NCBI GenBank assembly: GCA_944386965.1
Contig: CALXDE010000185.1
Span: 1 to 7,614, forward strand
Source: an uncultured Oscillospiraceae bacterium
GTDB lineage: Bacteria; Bacillota_A; Clostridia; Oscillospirales; Oscillospiraceae
Reading direction: 5' to 3'
Length of the DNA: 7,614 bases
Shown here: piece after piece, positions 5,014-7,614 of the stretch
Position numbering within the stretch: position 1 is the first letter of the stretch
How the letters are laid out: each line of letters starts with the position of its first letter
The notes under the pieces: generated by a model
What the model was told of the DNA's origin: nothing
Database searches by the model: none
Seen by the model: the letters and a program-made list of their open reading frames with translations, nothing else
Made by a program: the position numbers and the translations under genes

Positions 5014-7572
5014 ATGACCATGACAAACGACACCAACCACGCGCAGACGGAAACCGGGTCTGCCGCCCCGCTGATCATCGGCCTGGGGGCGTCGGCCGGC
5101 GGTCTGGAGGCGCTGCAGCAATTCTTTGGCCACATGCCCAACAACAGCGGCCTGAGTTTTGTCGTGGTGCAGCATCTCTCCCCGGATTATAAGAGCCTGA
5201 TGGCGGATATCCTGGGAAAGCACACGGAGATGGCTGTTTTGCAGGCGGAAAACGGAATGGTGGTGGAACCGGATACGGTTTACCTGATCCCGCCGAAAAA
5301 GTTCATGGTGATTAAGGACCGGAAGCTGATACTGTATGACTACGTCTCCGGCACCCTCAACCACCCCATCGACGCGTTCTTCGCCTCCCTGGCGGAGGAA
5401 TGCAAGGAGCACGCCATTGTGGTGGTGCTCTCCGGTACCGGGTCCGACGGTACCAACGGCATCAAGGCGGTCAAGGAGCACGGGGGCCTGGTCATTGCCC
5501 AGGACCCGGAAACCGCCAAGTTCGACGGCATGCCCCGCAGCGTGATCAATACAGGCCTGGCGGACTTCATCCTCTCCCCGGAGGAGATCGCCGATGAGAT
5601 CCTGAATTTTTCCTCCACGCCGGTGCTTCTCCGGACTCCGCCCAACGACGGGCCCCTCTCCGATGAGGACGTGCTCTTCTCTGAGGAGGAGACGCTCTCC
5701 CATATCTATACGATTCTCAAAAACGCCAGCGGCATCGACTTTACCTACTACAAGCGATCCACCATCCTCCGGCGCATCGAGCGGCGGATGCTGGTCACCC
5801 ACAGCGCCAGTCTCGCAGAGTTTGCCCGGCTGCTGGGGGACAACTCCGAGGAGGTCAATATCCTCATCAAGGAGATCCTCATCGGCGTCACCAATTTCTT
5901 CCGGGACCCGGCGTTCTTTGAGAAGCTCAAGTACAATGCCATTTACAAGATCGTGGAGCGGGCCAAGGAGAACGAGCCCATCCGGGTGTGGAGCGCCGGC
6001 TGCTCCACCGGCGAGGAGGCCTACTCCATCGCGATCCTTTTCCGGGAGACAATGGACGAGCTGCAGGTGCAGCGGGATGTGAAGATTTTTGCCACCGATG
6101 TGGACAGCCGGGCCATCGAGCAGGCGGGCAAGGGGCTCTACTCCGAGAATATCATTGACGACGTCACCCCCGACCGGCTGGCCAAGTTCTTCCTGAAGCA
6201 GAACGATCAGTACCAGATCTCCAAGGAGATCCGGCGGATGATCGTCTTTGCCACCCACAACATGTTCTCCGATCCCCCCTTCGGCAAGCTGGACCTGATC
6301 AGCTGCCGGAATGTGATGATCTATTTCCAGCCGGTGCTCCGCCGGGGCTTGTTCGCCATCTTCCATTCGGCCCTGAAAAACGGGGGCTACCTGTTCCTGG
6401 GCAAGAGCGAGACGGCCGGGGAGTATGTGAGCCTGTTCAAGCCCGTGTGCGGCGCGGAGAAGATCTATGTGCACAAGGGGGAGGGAAAGGTGGAGGATCT
6501 GACGCCGCCCACCTTCAACATCCCCAATATCCAGGCGATCTCCCTGAAAAATATCCACACCAGCAGCGGACAGAGCGAGAACAACGTCTCGGAGGGCCTG
6601 TATACCAAGTTTTTGGAGACGTTCCTGCCGGCCTCTGTGGTCCTGGACGAGGAGGACACGGTGCTTCATTTCTTCGGCAGCTACGCGGACTATCTGACCC
6701 TGGCCCCGGGAAAGGCCACGCTGAACTTTTTCAGCATGGTGAACAAGGACCTGTCCCTGGTGGCGGCCACGGCTTTGAGCCGCTGCCGCGCGGAGCATGC
6801 CCCGGTGACCTATACCGACATTGCGGTGGACTGCCCATCGGGGCGCAAGGTCATCGACCTGCTGGTTCAGCCGGTCCCCAACGACGCGGGCGGGGAGAGC
6901 GAGCTGACCGCTGTGCTCTTCCTGGAGCACCGGACCGCGGAGACAGGCGGAATCGTGGAGAAATACGATATCGATGCCACCGCCGCCCGGCGTATTGCCG
7001 ACCTGGAGCGGGAGTTCCAGGTTTCCCAGAGCGACCTGCGCTCCACCATCCAGCGCCTGGAGACGGTGAACGGCGAGCTGCAGGCGGCCAATGAGGAGCT
7101 GCTCACCGCCAACGAGGAGCTCCAGTCCTCCACGGAGGAGCTGCAGTCGGTGAACGAGGAGCTGTATACCGTCAATACCGAGCACCAGCTGAAGCTGGAC
7201 GAGCTGACCACCATGACCAACGACCTGTCCAACTTCCTCTCCTCCACCATGATCGGCATTCTCTTTGTGGACGGGGATCTGAACATCCGCAAGTTTACCG
7301 AGTATGTGGGCCGGGAGTTCCAGCTCATGGACCACGACATCGGCCGGAATATCCAGATCTTTGCCCACAGCTTCCCGGACGAGGATATTGAGGAGGATGC
7401 CAAGTCCGTCCTGAAGGACCTGGTGTCCATCGACCGGGAGGTCACCGCCATGAACGGCCGGTGCTACACCCTGCGCATCGCCCCCTACCGCACCACGGAG
7501 AACAGTATCCGGGGTCTGGTCATCACCATCATCGACAGCCTGGGCGCCGGAAAGACCGTCCGGTCCGTCTGA
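5014..7572 (+). CDS. CheB-CheR-PAS fusion (methylesterase/methyltransferase signalling protein)
   Basis: 852 residues, cytosolic. Residues about 19-205 are a CheB methylesterase with the expected triad: S27 in GASAGG, H54 in VVQHL and D145 in GTGSDGTNG. Residues about 228-489 are a CheR S-adenosylmethionine-dependent methyltransferase with the helical start RSTILRRIERRM, SAM loop AGCSTGEEAYS (328-338), FATDVD and CRNVMIYF (431-438). Then follow a PAS-like domain (about 528-640), a coiled coil (about 655-735) with NEEL/TEEL at an exact 7-residue period (693, 700, 707, 714), and a C-terminal PAS of the type found in such fusions (about 739-845). In the family, CheR methylates and CheB demethylates glutamates of chemoreceptors. 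Many relatives continue into a histidine kinase; this one stops after the PAS and also lacks the receiver domain that normally controls CheB. The PAS/coiled-coil part may be the controlling input or bind an unlinked kinase encoded beyond the window. Its partner receptor is unknown. It lies 16 bases after the cyclic-di-GMP gene, so is probably co-transcribed. Confidence 0.92.
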   Translation: MTMTNDTNHAQTETGSAAPLIIGLGASAGGLEALQQFFGHMPNNSGLSFVVVQHLSPDYKSLMADILGKHTEMAVLQAENGMVVEPDTVYLIPPKKFMVIKDRKLILYDYVSGTLNHPIDAFFASLAEECKEHAIVVVLSGTGSDGTNGIKAVKEHGGLVIAQDPETAKFDGMPRSVINTGLADFILSPEEIADEILNFSSTPVLLRTPPNDGPLSDEDVLFSEEETLSHIYTILKNASGIDFTYYKRSTILRRIERRMLVTHSASLAEFARLLGDNSEEVNILIKEILIGVTNFFRDPAFFEKLKYNAIYKIVERAKENEPIRVWSAGCSTGEEAYSIAILFRETMDELQVQRDVKIFATDVDSRAIEQAGKGLYSENIIDDVTPDRLAKFFLKQNDQYQISKEIRRMIVFATHNMFSDPPFGKLDLISCRNVMIYFQPVLRRGLFAIFHSALKNGGYLFLGKSETAGEYVSLFKPVCGAEKIYVHKGEGKVEDLTPPTFNIPNIQAISLKNIHTSSGQSENNVSEGLYTKFLETFLPASVVLDEEDTVLHFFGSYADYLTLAPGKATLNFFSMVNKDLSLVAATALSRCRAEHAPVTYTDIAVDCPSGRKVIDLLVQPVPNDAGGESELTAVLFLEHRTAETGGIVEKYDIDATAARRIADLEREFQVSQSDLRSTIQRLETVNGELQAANEELLTANEELQSSTEELQSVNEELYTVNTEHQLKLDELTTMTNDLSNFLSSTMIGILFVDGDLNIRKFTEYVGREFQLMDHDIGRNIQIFAHSFPDEDIEEDAKSVLKDLVSIDREVTAMNGRCYTLRIAPYRTTENSIRGLVITIIDSLGAGKTVRSV

Positions 7573-7596
7573 GCTCCTGACTCCCGCGCGGCGCCG

Positions 7597-7614
7597 GCTC
7601 TCCCGAGGGAGAGC
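7597..7614 (+). terminator. Perfect inverted repeat, possible terminator cut by window end
   Basis: GCTCTCCC at 7597-7604 and GGGAGAGC at 7607-7614 are exact complements. As RNA this gives a 7-bp stem with loop CGAG. It lies 24 bases after the CheB-CheR stop, where an operon terminator is expected, but the T-run that would confirm it falls outside the window. Confidence 0.5.

Noticed and set aside
810..5144. Very long open frame on the minus strand (1444 codons) across the whole GGDEF/EAL gene
   Set aside because: It mirrors the plus-strand gene. Strong G/C third-position bias removes stops from the opposite frame. Its translation is low-complexity, rich in H, R, G, L and Q, with no recognisable domain, while the plus strand has clear motifs.
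4783..7368. Minus-strand open frame of 861 codons across the CheB-CheR gene
   Set aside because: Same cause: antisense of a GC3-rich gene. The translation is low-complexity and matches no family, whereas the plus strand shows complete CheB and CheR catalytic motifs.

Overview
The window is GC-rich by eye, with strong G/C at third codon positions and AGGAGG-type ribosome binding sites. It carries the end of a ribosomal-protein operon and long cytosolic signalling proteins. This suggests a high-GC Clostridia member, perhaps of the Oscillospiraceae (Flavonifractor/Oscillibacter-like). The taxon is an inference from style and protein flavour, not something read directly.

Layout, all on the + strand: (1) 1-312 is the 3' part of rplQ (ribosomal protein L17), whose first few codons lie outside the window. 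(2) 288-477 is the most unusual stretch. The last 25 bases of rplQ plus 2 bases after the stop (288-314) are repeated exactly at 451-477, and the 136 bases between the copies (315-450) are non-coding. Most of this insert folds on paper into a compact multi-branched RNA: a closing stem plus four consecutive hairpins, one a 12-bp stem containing three G-U pairs. It looks like a small structured element inserted at the 3' end of an essential gene without damaging it. (3) 478-558 holds a short C5/G5 hairpin and a perfect 20-bp-stem terminator that ends the ribosomal operon. (4) 559-881 is a gene-free region with an AT-rich patch and candidate promoters. (5) 882-4997 encodes a 1371-residue cyclic-di-GMP protein: one intact GGDEF, PAS-like sensors, a degenerate GGDEF, a GAF-like domain, a second degenerate GGDEF and an apparently complete EAL. 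(6) 5014-7572, only 16 bases downstream, encodes an 852-residue CheB-CheR-PAS fusion. (7) A perfect inverted repeat, possibly a terminator, ends at the window edge.

Genes 5 and 6 probably form an operon. One would make and degrade cyclic di-GMP under PAS/GAF control. The other joins chemoreceptor-type methylesterase and methyltransferase domains to PAS modules, but has no receiver or kinase domain. Together they suggest a cytosolic sensory unit linking methylation-type adaptation to cyclic-di-GMP; that functional link is inference. The candidate for something undescribed is the structured element behind rplQ, whose family I cannot name with confidence.
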